The translations under genes were made by a program, and so were the position numbers. DNA of 64,000 bases. It comes from Streptomyces sp. NBC_01465 (GTDB taxonomy: Bacteria; Actinomycetota; Actinomycetes; Streptomycetales; Streptomycetaceae). Location: NCBI RefSeq assembly GCF_036227325.1, contig NZ_CP109467.1, positions 7,998,001 to 8,062,000 on the forward strand. The letters run 5' to 3'. Position 1 is the first letter of the stretch; every line of letters begins with the position of its first letter. The notes under the pieces were generated by a model. The model had not been told where the DNA came from and made no database searches. It worked only from the letters and a program-made list of their open reading frames with translations. This document shows positions 46,833-57,095 of the stretch, in pieces.

Positions 46833-47707
46833 TGGCCACCTCCTCCACCACCACCCATGCCCCCAGCCGTTCACGCGCGAGGCGCGGACGGGGCGGCAGC
46901 GTCGCCGTCTACACCGTCGCCGCCGTCGCGGCGCTGCTGTTCCTGGTCCCGTTCTATCTGCTGATCCGCAACAGCCTGGCCAGCGACGCCGACCTCACGG
47001 GGGCGAAGTGGAAGTTCTTTCCGACCTCGCTGCACTGGGAGAACATCTCCGAGTTGTTCAACGACCCCGCGGTACCCATGGCGCACAGCATGTGGAACTC
47101 GCTCGTCGTCGGAGTGCTCGGCACCGCCGGGCAGCTGCTGGTCTGCTCCCTGGCCGGCTACGCAATGGCCCGCATCCCGTACCGGCACGCCAACAAGATC
47201 TTCTACGCGGTGCTGACCACCCTCATGATCCCCAGCGCGGTCACCTTCGTGCCCAGCTTCGTCCTCGTGTCGTCACTGGGCTGGGTCTCCAGCCTGCAGG
47301 GTCTGATCGTGCCCGGCCTGTTCAGCGGCTTCACCGCCTTCCTCTTCCGCCAGTACTTCCTCGGCTTCCCCAAGGAACTGGAGGAGGCCGCCCGGATCGA
47401 CGGTCTCGGCAGCTGGGGCACGTACTGGCGGATCGTCGTCCCCAACTCCACCGGCTTCTTCGCGGCCATCGCGGTGATCACCTTCATCACCAACTGGAAC
47501 GCCTTCCTGTGGCCGCTGGTCATCGGCCAGGACCAGTCCAGCTGGACGGTGCAGGTGGCCCTGTCGACCTTCACCACCGCACAGACCGTCAACATCCACG
47601 AGCTGTTCCTCGCCGCCACCGTGTCCATCCTGCCGCTGGTGTTCGTCTTCCTTTTCCTCCAGCGATACCTGGTCCAAGGCGTCGCACAGACCGGCATCAA
47701 GGGCTGA
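46832..47707 (+). CDS. ABC sugar transporter permease, MalG type
   Basis: The 291-aa protein has an N-terminal Arg-rich cytoplasmic segment, six predicted helices and the EAA loop LEEAARIDGLGSWGTYWRIVVPNS. The overlap of start and previous stop indicates translational coupling. Confidence 0.94.
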   Translation: MATSSTTTHAPSRSRARRGRGGSVAVYTVAAVAALLFLVPFYLLIRNSLASDADLTGAKWKFFPTSLHWENISELFNDPAVPMAHSMWNSLVVGVLGTAGQLLVCSLAGYAMARIPYRHANKIFYAVLTTLMIPSAVTFVPSFVLVSSLGWVSSLQGLIVPGLFSGFTAFLFRQYFLGFPKELEEAARIDGLGSWGTYWRIVVPNSTGFFAAIAVITFITNWNAFLWPLVIGQDQSSWTVQVALSTFTTAQTVNIHELFLAATVSILPLVFVFLFLQRYLVQGVAQTGIKG

Positions 47708-47772
47708 CCGCAGAGCGTCCCGGTAGCCGTACCGAACGCCACTCTTCGCACCGATCCACCTCGGAGTGACCC

Positions 47773-49308
47773 ATGACCAACCCCGTCAGCCACCCGCCGC
47801 TCGCAGCGGCCATACATCTGGACCCGAACTTCACCGTCGGCGAGGTGAATCCGCGACTGTTCGGTTCCTTCGTCGAGCACCTCGGCCGCTGCGTCTACAC
47901 CGGCGTCTTCGAACCGGACCACCCCAGCGCCGACGAGGACGGACTGCGCACCGACGTCCTGGCCCTGATCCGGGAACTGGGCGTCACCATGGTCCGCTAC
48001 CCCGGGGGCAACTTCGTCTCCGGCTACCGCTGGGAAGACGGAGTCGGCCCGGCGGAGCAGCGGCCGCGCCGACTGGACGGCGCCTGGCAGACCGTCGAGA
48101 CGAACCAGTTCGGGCTGAACGAGTTCATGCGCTTTGCGGCCAAGGCCGCCGTCGAACCAATGCAGGCAGTCAACCTCGGCACCCGCGGGCTCCAGGAAGC
48201 ACTCGACCTCCTGGAGTACACCAACCACCCCGGCGGCACGGCCATCTCCGAGCTGCGCCGCGCGCATGGCGTGGACAAACCGCATGGCATCCGGCTGTGG
48301 TGCCTGGGCAACGAGATGGACGGCCCCTGGCAGCTCGGCCACAAGAGCGCCGAGGAATACGGACGCCTCGCCGCCGTCACCGCAAAGGCCATGCGCGATG
48401 TCGACCCCGGTCTGGAGCTGGTCGCCTGCGGAAGCTCCAACCGCTCCATGCCGACCTTCGGCGCCTGGGAGGCGACGGTCCTGGAACACACCTACGACCT
48501 CGTCGACTTCATCTCCTGCCACGCCTACTACGAGGAAAGCGACGGCGACGTCGACAGCTTCCTCGCCTCGGCCGCAGACATGGAAGCCTTCATCGACGGG
48601 GTGGTCGCCACCGCCGACCACATCGGAGCCAAGCGTCACTCCGGCAAGCGGATCAACCTCTCCTTCGACGAGTGGAACGTCTGGTACCAGAGCCGGCCGG
48701 TCAACAACACCGACACCCCCGACTGGAGCGTGGCCCCGCGCCAGCTCGAGGACGTCTACACCGTCACCGACGCCGTCGTGGTCGGCAGCCTCCTGATCAC
48801 CCTGCTGCGCCACTGCGACCGCGTCACCGCGGCCTGCCTCGCCCAGCTGGTGAACGTCATCGCTCCCATCATGACCGAGCCCGGCGGCCCGGCCTGGCGG
48901 CAGACCATCTTCCACCCCTTCGCCGAAGCGGCCCGCTATGGCCGCGGCCAGGTGCTCCGGCTCGCCCTGGACAGCCCCGTCCACGACACCGTCCGTTACG
49001 GCGAGGTGCCCCTGCTGCACGCGACCGCCGTCCAGCAGGAGGACGGGACGCTCACCGTCTTCGCCGTCAACCGGGACACCACGAGACCGCTCGAACTCAC
49101 CGCAGACCTGCGGGCATTCGGCCCGGTGGCCGGGCAGGTGACGCACACCGCTCTGGCCGACTCCGACCGCCACGCGGCCAACACGCTCCACCATCAGGAC
49201 CGCGTGACGCCGAAGCAGATGACCGGCACCGTCGTGGACGGCGGACGGCTGGCCGCGCTGCTGCCACCGATGTCCTGGAACACCATCACCATCCCGCTCG
49301 CCCCGTGA
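47773..49308 (+). CDS. abfA: Intracellular GH51 alpha-L-arabinofuranosidase (second copy)
   Basis: The 511-aa protein lacks a signal. LWCLGNEMDGPW gives acid/base E181 and NLSFDEWNVWY gives nucleophile E300. It follows the permeases by 65 bp with GGAGTGACCC before ATG 47773, so it probably belongs to the transport operon and hydrolyses the imported sugars. Sequence around the active site differs from the copy at 14739-16265 (GNEMDGPW against GNETWGCG), so the two belong to different GH51 subgroups. Confidence 0.93.
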   Translation: MTNPVSHPPLAAAIHLDPNFTVGEVNPRLFGSFVEHLGRCVYTGVFEPDHPSADEDGLRTDVLALIRELGVTMVRYPGGNFVSGYRWEDGVGPAEQRPRRLDGAWQTVETNQFGLNEFMRFAAKAAVEPMQAVNLGTRGLQEALDLLEYTNHPGGTAISELRRAHGVDKPHGIRLWCLGNEMDGPWQLGHKSAEEYGRLAAVTAKAMRDVDPGLELVACGSSNRSMPTFGAWEATVLEHTYDLVDFISCHAYYEESDGDVDSFLASAADMEAFIDGVVATADHIGAKRHSGKRINLSFDEWNVWYQSRPVNNTDTPDWSVAPRQLEDVYTVTDAVVVGSLLITLLRHCDRVTAACLAQLVNVIAPIMTEPGGPAWRQTIFHPFAEAARYGRGQVLRLALDSPVHDTVRYGEVPLLHATAVQQEDGTLTVFAVNRDTTRPLELTADLRAFGPVAGQVTHTALADSDRHAANTLHHQDRVTPKQMTGTVVDGGRLAALLPPMSWNTITIPLAP

Positions 49309-49364
49309 GCGGCTCCAGGATGTGCCCCCGCTCCGTCCCCGGACCTCAACGGAAAGGCAAGACC

Positions 49365-50870
49365 ATGCCAGGCACCACATCGCACAGCACACCGCCGGCG
49401 CGCGCCCGGTGGCGGACTGCCCTCGTCACGCTCCTGACCCTGCTCGGCGGCCTCGCCGCCCTGCTGGTCCCCGCCACACCGGCACAAGCGGCCCCGGTGG
49501 CGTTCACGACGGGCGCCGACCGCACCGACCAGAACGGCAACACCCTGCAGTTGCACGGTCTGGGCATTGTCAAGGTGGGCAGTACCTGGTTCGGCTTCGG
49601 CGAGGACAAGACCGGCAGGACGGGGGGCGACACGTCGTTCCAGGACATCGCCTGCTACTCCTCGACCGACCTGGCGAACTGGACCCACCGGGGCCAGGCC
49701 CTGAGTCTGCAAGCCGACGGTGACCTGGGCCCCAGCCGCATCGTGGAGCGTCCGAAGGTCATCTACAACAAGTCGACCAGTACGTACGTGATGTACCTGC
49801 ACATCGACAGCACCAACTACGCCGAGGCCAAGGTCGGTGTGGCCACCAGCAGCACCCCGTGCGGCCCGTACACGTACCGGGGAAGCTTCCGGCCGCAGGG
49901 CAATCTCAGCCGGGACATCGGCCTGTTCCAGGACACCGACGGCACCGGCTACCTGCTGAGCGAAGACCGCAACAACGGCCTGCGCATCTACAAGCTGTCC
50001 GCCGACTACCTCTCCGTGGACAGCGCGGTGGCGGTGCTGGGCAGCGCCGGCAGCAGTGGCAGTGTCGAGTCGCCCGCCATGGTGAAGATCGGCGGGATGT
50101 ATTACGTCTTCGGCTCCCACCTGACGGGCTGGAGCCTGAACGACAACGTCTACGCCACCGCCACGTCACTGAGCGGCCCGTGGTCGGCGTTCCGGAACTT
50201 CGCCGCCCCCGGCACCCGCACCTACGGCAGCCAGACGGCGAACGTCATCACGGTCCAGGGCACCTCCGGCACCACGTACATCTACGCCGGTGACCGCTGG
50301 GACACCACCAACCTGGGTGCGTCGAAGCTGATCTGGCTGCCGCTGACCATCCGGGGCACGACGGTGAACCTCGGCCAGTACCCGACCTGGTCCCTCGACG
50401 TGGATGCGGGCACGTGGACGGCCGGCAGCGGGATCCCGTCGGAAGGCGTCCACACTCTGAAGAACGTCAGCAGCTCGATGCTGATGGACGTCGCCGGTGG
50501 CTCCACGACAACCGGCTCCAAGATCATCCAGTGGGCGTCCAACGGCGCTGCGAACCAGCAGTGGACCCTCACGCGGGTGGCGGACAACATCTACACGCTC
50601 AAGAGCGTCAAGAGCGGCCTGTGCCTGGACGTCCCGAGCAAGTCGACCACCACCGGCGTCCAGTTGCACCAGTGGACCTGCAACGGCCAGCCGAACCAGC
50701 AGTGGGCGCTCGACCTGACCGGAAGCTACACCGGCAGTAACTACATGCTGGTGGGCATCGGCAGCGGGCTGCACATCGGCGTCGCGGGCTCCACCGTCCA
50801 GGGAGCTGCGGTGGACCAGGAACTCGGCGGCAGCGCGAGCGCCAACACCGAGACGTGGACCGTCTCCTGA
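49365..50870 (+). CDS. Secreted GH43_24-type exo-beta-1,3-galactanase with CBM13
   Basis: The 501-aa product has a Sec signal ending PAQAA. The propeller (about 45-355) carries LQLHGLGIVKVGSTWFGFGEDK, IACYSSTDLANWTHRG, RIVERPKVIYNKSTSTYVMYLHID and RDIGLFQDTDGTGYLL, the pattern of GH43 subfamily 24, whose members cut galactose from the beta-1,3-galactan backbone of arabinogalactan proteins. A CBM13 trefoil (about 365-501) matches the S. avermitilis enzyme architecture as I recall it. It is 56 bp after GH51 with GGAAAGG before ATG 49365, last in the operon. Confidence 0.85.
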   Translation: MPGTTSHSTPPARARWRTALVTLLTLLGGLAALLVPATPAQAAPVAFTTGADRTDQNGNTLQLHGLGIVKVGSTWFGFGEDKTGRTGGDTSFQDIACYSSTDLANWTHRGQALSLQADGDLGPSRIVERPKVIYNKSTSTYVMYLHIDSTNYAEAKVGVATSSTPCGPYTYRGSFRPQGNLSRDIGLFQDTDGTGYLLSEDRNNGLRIYKLSADYLSVDSAVAVLGSAGSSGSVESPAMVKIGGMYYVFGSHLTGWSLNDNVYATATSLSGPWSAFRNFAAPGTRTYGSQTANVITVQGTSGTTYIYAGDRWDTTNLGASKLIWLPLTIRGTTVNLGQYPTWSLDVDAGTWTAGSGIPSEGVHTLKNVSSSMLMDVAGGSTTTGSKIIQWASNGAANQQWTLTRVADNIYTLKSVKSGLCLDVPSKSTTTGVQLHQWTCNGQPNQQWALDLTGSYTGSNYMLVGIGSGLHIGVAGSTVQGAAVDQELGGSASANTETWTVS

Positions 50871-50936
50871 CCGAACGCCCCGGCGGCCCCCGCCACCGAA
50901 TCACAGTGAACTCGGGAACCACTCGGTCACAGCTCC

Positions 50937-50965
50937 GCCCTCCTCAACTGCCGGTTGAGGAGGGC
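50937..50965. terminator. Bidirectional terminator
   Basis: GCCCTCCTCAAC, loop TGCCG, GTTGAGGAGGGC: a perfect 12-bp stem between the convergent galactanase and alpha-xylosidase genes. Confidence 0.85.
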
Positions 50966-51063
50966 GGACAGGTGCACCGACCGCATCGCGATCAGCGCCG
51001 ATCAGGCAGGCCAACGCTGCTCGGTCGCCCCCCGAGCCACCCCCGGCGTTTCGGATCAGCTGC

Positions 51064-53292
51064 TCACAGCTCCCTGACGTGCGGCACCGCGCCCCCGTCC
51101 GGCGCCGTCACCGTCACGACGCCGCCTCCCGTGTCCCGGCTCACCTGGTAGGTCGCGGCCGTGCAGCCTTCATGGTCGGGAAGCCTGACGGTCGCGTCGT
51201 GCACTCCGGGCGCGACGAGCAGGGTGAGGCCGTCGGCCCAGTCGCCGTCGGGGCGCTGCTCGTGTGCGCCGAGGGGGATCACTGCGCCCGGGCGGACGTA
51301 CAGCGGCAGGCTGTCGAAGCCATGGGTCTCACGGCGCCAGGCCGGACCCTGCACCCGTTCGCCCGTCAGCAGATGCGTCCAGGTGCCTTCGGGGAGGTAG
51401 AACTCGACGTCGCCGTCCTCGGTGAACACCGGCGCCACGAGCAGGTCCGGGCCGAGCATGTACTGCCGGTCGAGCGTGCGGGACGTCGGGTCCTCGGGGA
51501 ACTCCAGGAGCATCGGCCGCATCAGAGGCACACCGTCACGGTGGGCCTCGGCCGCGGCTCCGTACAGATACGGCATCAGGCGGTGCTTGAGCCGAGTGAA
51601 CTTCCGTGTCACATCGACTGCTTCATCGCCGAACTCCCACGGCACCCGGTACGAGCTGGAACCGTGCAGGCGGCTGTGCGACGACAGCAGGCCGAAGGCG
51701 AGCCAGCGCTTGAAGACGGCCGCGTCGGGCGTGCCTTCGAAGCCGCCGATGTCGTGCGACCAGAAGCCGAAACCGGACAGAGACAGAGAGAGCCCGCCGC
51801 GCAAGGACTCCGCCATCGCACCGAACGACGACCAGCAGTCGCCGCCCCAGTGCACCGGGAACTGCTGGCCGCCCGCCGTGGCCGAGCGCGCGAACAGCAC
51901 CGCCTCGCCGGTGCCGCGTTCCTTCTGCAGCAGCTCGAAGACGACCTGGTTGTACAGGTGTGTGTAGTAGTTGTGCATACGCTCCGGGTCGGAGCCGTCG
52001 TGCCACACGACATCGGTGGGGATGCGTTCGCCGAAGTCCGTCTTGAAACAGTCGACCCCCTGGTCGAGGAGCACCTTCAACTTGCCCTGGAACCAGGCGC
52101 AGGCGTCGGGGTTCGTGAAGTCGACCAGGCCCATGCCGGCCTGCCACAGGTCCCACTGCCAGATGTCGCCGTTCGGCCGCCGCACCAGATACCCCTGCTG
52201 CGCGGCCTCGTCGAACAGGGCGGACTTCTGAGCGATGTACGGGTTGATCCAGACGGAGATTCGCAGGCCGCGCTCCTTGAGGCGGGCCAGCATGCCCTCC
52301 GGGTCGGGGAAGACTGCCGGGTCCCATTGGAAGTCCGACCACTGGTACTCGCGCATCCAGAAGCAGTCGAAGTGGAAGACGCTCAGCGGGATGTCCCGTT
52401 CGGCCATGCCGTCGACGAAGGACGTGACGGTCTCCTCGTCGTACTGCGTGGTGAACGACGTGGTCAGCCACAGACCGAAGGACCAGGCCGGCGGCAGAGC
52501 CGGGCGGCCGGTGAGCGCGGTGTAGCGGCGCAGTACGTCCTTGGGGGTGGGGCCTGCGACGACGTAGTACTCGAGTGTCTGGTCCTCGACGCTGAACTGC
52601 ATGTGACCGACCGACTCGGAGCCGATCTCGTAGCCGACCCTGCCGGGGTGGTTGACGAATACTCCGTACGCGCCGGCGGGGGAGAGGTGGAGGCTGAACG
52701 GCACGTTCTTGTAGGCCTGTTCGCTACTGGTGCCGCCGTCGGCCTGCCACATGTCGACGACCTGGCCGTTCTTCACGAACGGCGTGAAGCGCTCGCCGAG
52801 GCCGTACACCTGCTCGCCGACGCCGAGCGCGAGCTGTCCGGCCATGTGGTGGGTGCCGTCGGCGGTGGTGAAGAAGGCCGTGCCCTTGCGGCCCGCCTGC
52901 GTCACCTCACGTCCGTGCTCGTCGCGGAATGAAAGCGTCCAGGGCTCGGCCGCGTCCAGGCGGACGGACAGGGCGCCGCTCGTCAGCTCGACAACGTTGC
53001 CATCGCGGCGCACCTGCCCGGCGGGGGCGTGCGCTCCGGGCAGTACGAAGTCGGGGCCGGGGCGGCGCTTGCCCGAGTGGTGCGTGATGCGGACGCCGAT
53101 GACGCCCTCGGCGGGGGAGAAGCAATCTGCGGTCAGCAGGGGTGAGTTGAGAGTGTCGCCGCGCCGCTCGACGCGCTTGGTTGCGGCGTACGCGGTGAAT
53201 CGGTCGGTGCTTGTACGGATGTCTCGGGCTTCGGTGGCGTACGAGGCCTGGACCCCGTCGCTCATCAGCCAGAAGCCGTCGGTGAACTTCAT
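51064..53292 (-). CDS. Intracellular GH31 alpha-xylosidase (YicI type)
   Basis: The 742-aa protein has no signal and starts MKFTDGFWLMSDG, the usual start of this group. DCFKTDFGERIPTDVVWHDGSDP places the nucleophile at D419, and HWGGDCWSSF the acid/base at D485; E. coli YicI has D416 and D482. It removes alpha-xylose from isoprimeverose or xyloglucan oligosaccharides. It is divergent from xylA with a LacI-type operator between, so liberated xylose passes straight to the isomerase. Two Met codons lie upstream, neither with a ribosome site. Confidence 0.93.
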   Translation of the reverse strand: MKFTDGFWLMSDGVQASYATEARDIRTSTDRFTAYAATKRVERRGDTLNSPLLTADCFSPAEGVIGVRITHHSGKRRPGPDFVLPGAHAPAGQVRRDGNVVELTSGALSVRLDAAEPWTLSFRDEHGREVTQAGRKGTAFFTTADGTHHMAGQLALGVGEQVYGLGERFTPFVKNGQVVDMWQADGGTSSEQAYKNVPFSLHLSPAGAYGVFVNHPGRVGYEIGSESVGHMQFSVEDQTLEYYVVAGPTPKDVLRRYTALTGRPALPPAWSFGLWLTTSFTTQYDEETVTSFVDGMAERDIPLSVFHFDCFWMREYQWSDFQWDPAVFPDPEGMLARLKERGLRISVWINPYIAQKSALFDEAAQQGYLVRRPNGDIWQWDLWQAGMGLVDFTNPDACAWFQGKLKVLLDQGVDCFKTDFGERIPTDVVWHDGSDPERMHNYYTHLYNQVVFELLQKERGTGEAVLFARSATAGGQQFPVHWGGDCWSSFGAMAESLRGGLSLSLSGFGFWSHDIGGFEGTPDAAVFKRWLAFGLLSSHSRLHGSSSYRVPWEFGDEAVDVTRKFTRLKHRLMPYLYGAAAEAHRDGVPLMRPMLLEFPEDPTSRTLDRQYMLGPDLLVAPVFTEDGDVEFYLPEGTWTHLLTGERVQGPAWRRETHGFDSLPLYVRPGAVIPLGAHEQRPDGDWADGLTLLVAPGVHDATVRLPDHEGCTAATYQVSRDTGGGVVTVTAPDGGAVPHVREL

Positions 53293-53348
53293 GCCGCCAT
53301 TTGATCGCATGAAAAACAAAAGGGCAAGGGGTGCAAGACGGTCATCTG

Positions 53349-53362
53349 TCGAAGCGCTTCGA
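53349..53362. promoter_or_regulatory. LacI-type operator TCGAAGCGCTTCGA
   Basis: Perfect 14-bp palindrome in the 59-bp core between the alpha-xylosidase and the xylA transcript, identical to those at 17070 and 17237. TATAAC at 53367-53372 is a good -10 for xylA, so the operator occupies its spacer and would repress directly. Confidence 0.7.
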
Positions 53363-53563
53363 TTTCTATAACACCAGGTGGGAGGGCATTTCCTAAAGGG
53401 TGTCTACGTCTGGGGGGCTAGCGCATCGACGATGCATGGCGTATTAGTCATGTCAGAAAACAAACCACCCGGTGGACGCCGGGTCGGCACGCGGCTGCGC
53501 GTGCACGCAGCCTCAAGCAGCCGCAGTAGCCGCCACCCGCAGCAAGCAGCAAAGGGTCGCACC

Positions 53564-54733
53564 ATGTCCGATCGCTTCACTCCCGCCTTCGACGACAAGT
53601 TCACCTTCGGTCTGTGGACCGTCGGCTGGCGAGGCAACGACCCCTTCGGCGATGCCACCCGCCCCGCCCTGGACCCCGTCGAGTCGGTGCGCCGCCTGGC
53701 CGAGCTCGGTGCGCACGGCGTCACGTTCCACGACGACGACCTGATCCCCTTCGGGGCGGGCGACAGCGAGCGCGAGGCCATCGTCAAGCGGTTCCGTGCC
53801 GCCCTCGACGAGACGGGCCTCGTCGTGCCGATGGCGACGACGAACCTGTTCACGCACCCGGTCTTCAAGGACGGCGGTTTCACCGCCAACGACCGTGACG
53901 TGCGCCGCTTCGCCCTGCGCAAGACCATCCGCAACATCGACCTCGCCGTCGAGCTGGGCGCCCAGACCTATGTGGCGTGGGGCGGGCGCGAGGGTGCGGA
54001 GTCCGGCGCCGCCAAGGACGTGCGCGACGCGCTCGACCGTATGAAGGAGGCCTTCGACCTCCTCGGCGACTACGTGACCGAGCAGGGCTACGACCTCAAG
54101 TTCGCGATCGAGCCCAAGCCGAACGAGCCGCGCGGCGACATCCTCCTGCCGACCATCGGCCACGCTCTCGCCTTCATCGAGCGTCTGGAGCGACCCGAAC
54201 TCGTGGGCGTCAACCCGGAGGTGGGCCACGAGCAGATGGCCGGGCTCAACTTCGCGCACGGCATCGCGCAGGCCCTGTGGGCGGACAAGCTCTTCCACAT
54301 CGACCTCAACGGCCAGAGCGGTATCAAGTACGACCAGGACCTGCGCTTCGGCGCCGGTGACCTGCGCCAGGCCTTCTGGCTCGTCGACCTCCTGGAGAGC
54401 GCCGGATACGAGGGCCCGCGCCACTTCGACTTCAAGCCGGTGCGCACCGACGGCTTCGACGGGGTGTGGGAGTCCGCCAAGAACTGCATGCGAAACTACC
54501 TGATCCTCAAGGAGCGTGCGGCCGCTTTCCGCGCCGACCCCCAGGTGCAGCAGGCGCTGCTCGATTCCCGGCTCGACCAGCTCGCGCAGCCCACTGCAGC
54601 CGATGGCCTGGCAGGACTCCTCGCCGACAAGGATGCGTTCGAGGACTTCGACGTGACCGCAGCCGCCGAGAAGTCCATGGCGTTCGAGCGCCTCGACCAG
54701 CTCGCCATGGAGCACCTGCTCGGCGTCCGCTGA
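53564..54733 (+). CDS. xylA: Xylose isomerase
   Basis: The 389-aa protein has the length of Streptomyces xylose isomerases. [11 protein letters not shown] supplies H56; [24 protein letters not shown] and FHIDLNGQ supply the metal-site Glu, His and Asp residues. It converts D-xylose to D-xylulose. The start ATG 53564 follows AAGGG; the longer open frame from 53378 is probably a leader of about 185 nt. No xylulokinase gene is in the window, unlike the common xylA-xylB pair; its usual divergent place is taken by the alpha-xylosidase. Confidence 0.96.
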   Translation: MSDRFTPAFDDKFTFGLWTVGWRGNDPFGDATRPALDPVESVRRLAELGAHGVTFHDDDLIPFGAGDSEREAIVKRFRAALDETGLVVPMATTNLFTHPVFKDGGFTANDRDVRRFALRKTIRNIDLAVELGAQTYVAWGGREGAESGAAKDVRDALDRMKEAFDLLGDYVTEQGYDLKFAIEPKPNEPRGDILLPTIGHALAFIERLERPELVGVNPEVGHEQMAGLNFAHGIAQALWADKLFHIDLNGQSGIKYDQDLRFGAGDLRQAFWLVDLLESAGYEGPRHFDFKPVRTDGFDGVWESAKNCMRNYLILKERAAAFRADPQVQQALLDSRLDQLAQPTAADGLAGLLADKDAFEDFDVTAAAEKSMAFERLDQLAMEHLLGVR

Positions 54734-54756
54734 CGCCGGCCCCTTCGCGCATCAGA

Positions 54757-54784
54757 CCGTACGGCGCAGGCCGGCGCCGTACGG
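54757..54784 (+). terminator. Terminator or attenuator after xylA
   Basis: CCGTACGGCGC, loop AGGCCG, GCGCCGTACGG: a perfect 11-bp stem between the xylA stop and the second ABC operon (start 54860). Confidence 0.7.
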
Positions 54785-54859
54785 GCCACCGCGAACACCC
54801 CGACGGGACACAGGCGTTCCGCCGGGACCGGCCACCCCTCCCAGTCAAGGGCAACCACC

Positions 54860-56125
54860 GTGACAGCAGCTTCCCCTCCGGACGCGACGCGCGCCAGGCG
54901 TCCACGTTCCGGCCGGCGGGCCATGGCCCCGCTGACCGTCGTCTCCGTACTCGTCGCAGGCGCCGCCCTTGCGGGCTGCGGCCAGCAGCGCGACGCGAAC
55001 GTCTACACCGTCCTCAACTCCTCGACGGACGACTCGTACCACGGCTGGGACGCCGCCACGCTGGGGCGCTGCAGCAAGCAACTCGGCATCAGCATCGAGC
55101 AGCAGAGCGTCCCCGCCGCGCAGGTGATGACCAAGTCGCTGCGCATGGCATCGTCGAAGTCACTCCCGGACGTCATCCAGTTCGACGCCTCCGAGATGCC
55201 GACGTTCGCCGAGGCGGGTGGCCTCGTCGACCTGCGCTCCCTCGGCCTGTCCACCAGGGACATCCCCAAGGGCATCGTCGACTTCGGCTCGTACAAGGGC
55301 ACGTACTACGGCGCCGCGCGCACGGTGAACACCCTCGCCCTCTTCTACAACAAGGACATCCTCGACAAAGCCGGCCTTCAGGTCCCCACCACGTGGGCCG
55401 AGATGAAGGAGACCGCGAAGAAGCTCACTCGGGGCAAGCAGTACGGCATCGCCCTGAGCGCGGGCGGCGCCGAGGACGGCGTCTTCCAGTTCACCCCGTT
55501 CATGTGGTCCAACGGTGGTGACGAGACCGACCTCGCCACCAAGAACGTCGCCGGGGCGCTCGACTACTGGAAGGGCCTCCTCAAGGACGGCTCGCTGTCC
55601 AAGTCGACCGTCAACTGGACGCAGGCCGACGTCAACGACCAGTTCATGGCCGGCAACGCCGCGATGATGATCAACGGGCCGTGGCAGGTGGAGACTCTCA
55701 ACACCAAGAAGAATCTGCACTGGCAGATCGCCCGGATCCCCGTCCCGAAGGCGGGCGACGCCTCCGTCGGCCCACTCGGCGGCGCCATCCTCACCATCCC
55801 CAACACCGGTGACACGGCCCGCGAGAAGACCGCCGCGAAGATCGTCCAGTGCATGTCCTCCGAGAAGGAACAGATCAGCTACGCGCGCAACAGCTGGATG
55901 GTCCCGGCCAACGAGAAGGCCGCCGCGATCTGGCGCAAGGAAGTGCCCGAACTGGACGCGCTCGCCGACCAGGTGGCCACCGCCCGCTCGCGTACGACCA
56001 AGGTCGGTGCCCGCTGGACTTCCGTGTCACTGGCCCTGCAGAGCGCCTTCCAGTCCGCACTCACCGGACAGAACAGCGAGGCCGCGCTGAAGAAGGCGCA
56101 GGCCCGCGCCACGAGCGGGAACTGA
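54860..56125 (+). CDS. ABC sugar transporter, solute-binding lipoprotein (second system)
   Basis: The 421-aa product has a Sec lipoprotein signal ending LVAGAALAGC (Cys near 40). The fold is extracellular solute-binding family 1. It starts at GTG 54860 with AAGGG upstream. It heads an operon with two permeases and GH1, so beta-linked gluco- or xylo-oligosaccharides are likely ligands; the sequence does not settle it. It is little like the binding protein at 44586. Confidence 0.93.
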   Translation: MTAASPPDATRARRPRSGRRAMAPLTVVSVLVAGAALAGCGQQRDANVYTVLNSSTDDSYHGWDAATLGRCSKQLGISIEQQSVPAAQVMTKSLRMASSKSLPDVIQFDASEMPTFAEAGGLVDLRSLGLSTRDIPKGIVDFGSYKGTYYGAARTVNTLALFYNKDILDKAGLQVPTTWAEMKETAKKLTRGKQYGIALSAGGAEDGVFQFTPFMWSNGGDETDLATKNVAGALDYWKGLLKDGSLSKSTVNWTQADVNDQFMAGNAAMMINGPWQVETLNTKKNLHWQIARIPVPKAGDASVGPLGGAILTIPNTGDTAREKTAAKIVQCMSSEKEQISYARNSWMVPANEKAAAIWRKEVPELDALADQVATARSRTTKVGARWTSVSLALQSAFQSALTGQNSEAALKKAQARATSGN

Positions 56126-56139
56126 GGGGAACCACGACC

Positions 56140-57090
56140 ATGTCGACCACCACCGTCACCGCTCCCGCTGCCCGGCGGGCCGTAAGCGGCAAGAAGACCG
56201 ACCCGCTGCGCGCCCGGCGCCGCCGCAGGCTCTCGCAGTGGGGCTTCATTGCCCCCGCCGTCGTCTTCATGCTGCTGTTCTTCGGCTACCCGCTCGTCCG
56301 CAACGTCGTGATGAGCTTCCAGCACTACTCGCCGTCCACCTTCTTCGACGGCAAGGCCCCCTTCAACGGCACCGACAACTGGAGCAAGGTCTTCAAGGAC
56401 GACCTCTTCGGCAAGGCGCTGTGGCACACCATCGTCTTCACGATCGGCTCCCTGATAGGTCAGTTCGGCGTCGGCCTCGCGCTCGCCGTCTTCTTCACGA
56501 AGAGGTTCCCGCTCAACGGGTTCCTGCGCTCCCTCATCCTGCTGCCCTGGCTCGTCCCGATGGTCGTCTCCGGCATCGTGTGGCGCCGCATCCTCGACCA
56601 GGACACCGGCGTTCTCAACTCCTTCGCCGACACCCTCGGCCTCGGCGGTCACACCCCGTGGCTGACCAGCCCCGGCATGGCCCTGTTCTCCGTGATCCTG
56701 GTGAACATCTGGATCGGCATCCCGTTCAACATGGTGATCCTCTACGGCGGACTCCAGGAGATCCCCAAGGAGCTGTACGAGGCCGCGTCCCTGGACGGAG
56801 CCTCCGCCTGGCGCACCTTCCGTTCCATCACGCTGCCGCTGCTCAAGCCGGTCATCACCGTCGTCCTCGTGCTGGGCTTCATGTCGACGATCAAGATCCT
56901 CGACCTGATCCTCGCCCTGACCGACGGCGGCCCGGCCGACTCCACGCAGACGCTCGGCACGCTCACCTACCAGAACTCCTTCGTGCAGCTGGACTTCGGT
57001 GCGGGCGCCGTCGTCGGCAACGTCCTGATCCTGATCTCCGCCGTCTTCGCAGTGTTCTACCTGCGGGCCAACCGCTCCGAGGGGAAGTGA
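56140..57090 (+). CDS. ABC sugar transporter permease, MalF type (second system)
   Basis: The 316-aa membrane protein has an Arg-rich N-terminus, six predicted helices and the EAA loop LYEAASLDGASAWRTFRSITLPLL. It is 14 nt after the binding protein stop, with GAGGGGA before ATG 56140. Confidence 0.95.
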   Translation: MSTTTVTAPAARRAVSGKKTDPLRARRRRRLSQWGFIAPAVVFMLLFFGYPLVRNVVMSFQHYSPSTFFDGKAPFNGTDNWSKVFKDDLFGKALWHTIVFTIGSLIGQFGVGLALAVFFTKRFPLNGFLRSLILLPWLVPMVVSGIVWRRILDQDTGVLNSFADTLGLGGHTPWLTSPGMALFSVILVNIWIGIPFNMVILYGGLQEIPKELYEAASLDGASAWRTFRSITLPLLKPVITVVLVLGFMSTIKILDLILALTDGGPADSTQTLGTLTYQNSFVQLDFGAGAVVGNVLILISAVFAVFYLRANRSEGK

Positions 57091-57095
57091 CCGGC

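Noticed and set aside
47766..50870. 1034-codon plus frame spanning GH51 and the galactanase
   Set aside because: It is the galactanase frame extended backwards through GH51 in a wrong frame; a ribosome site and signal peptide at 49365 mark the true start.
52785..52796. GAAGCGCTCG resembling a LacI box
   Set aside because: It lies inside the alpha-xylosidase coding region and lacks the symmetric right arm.
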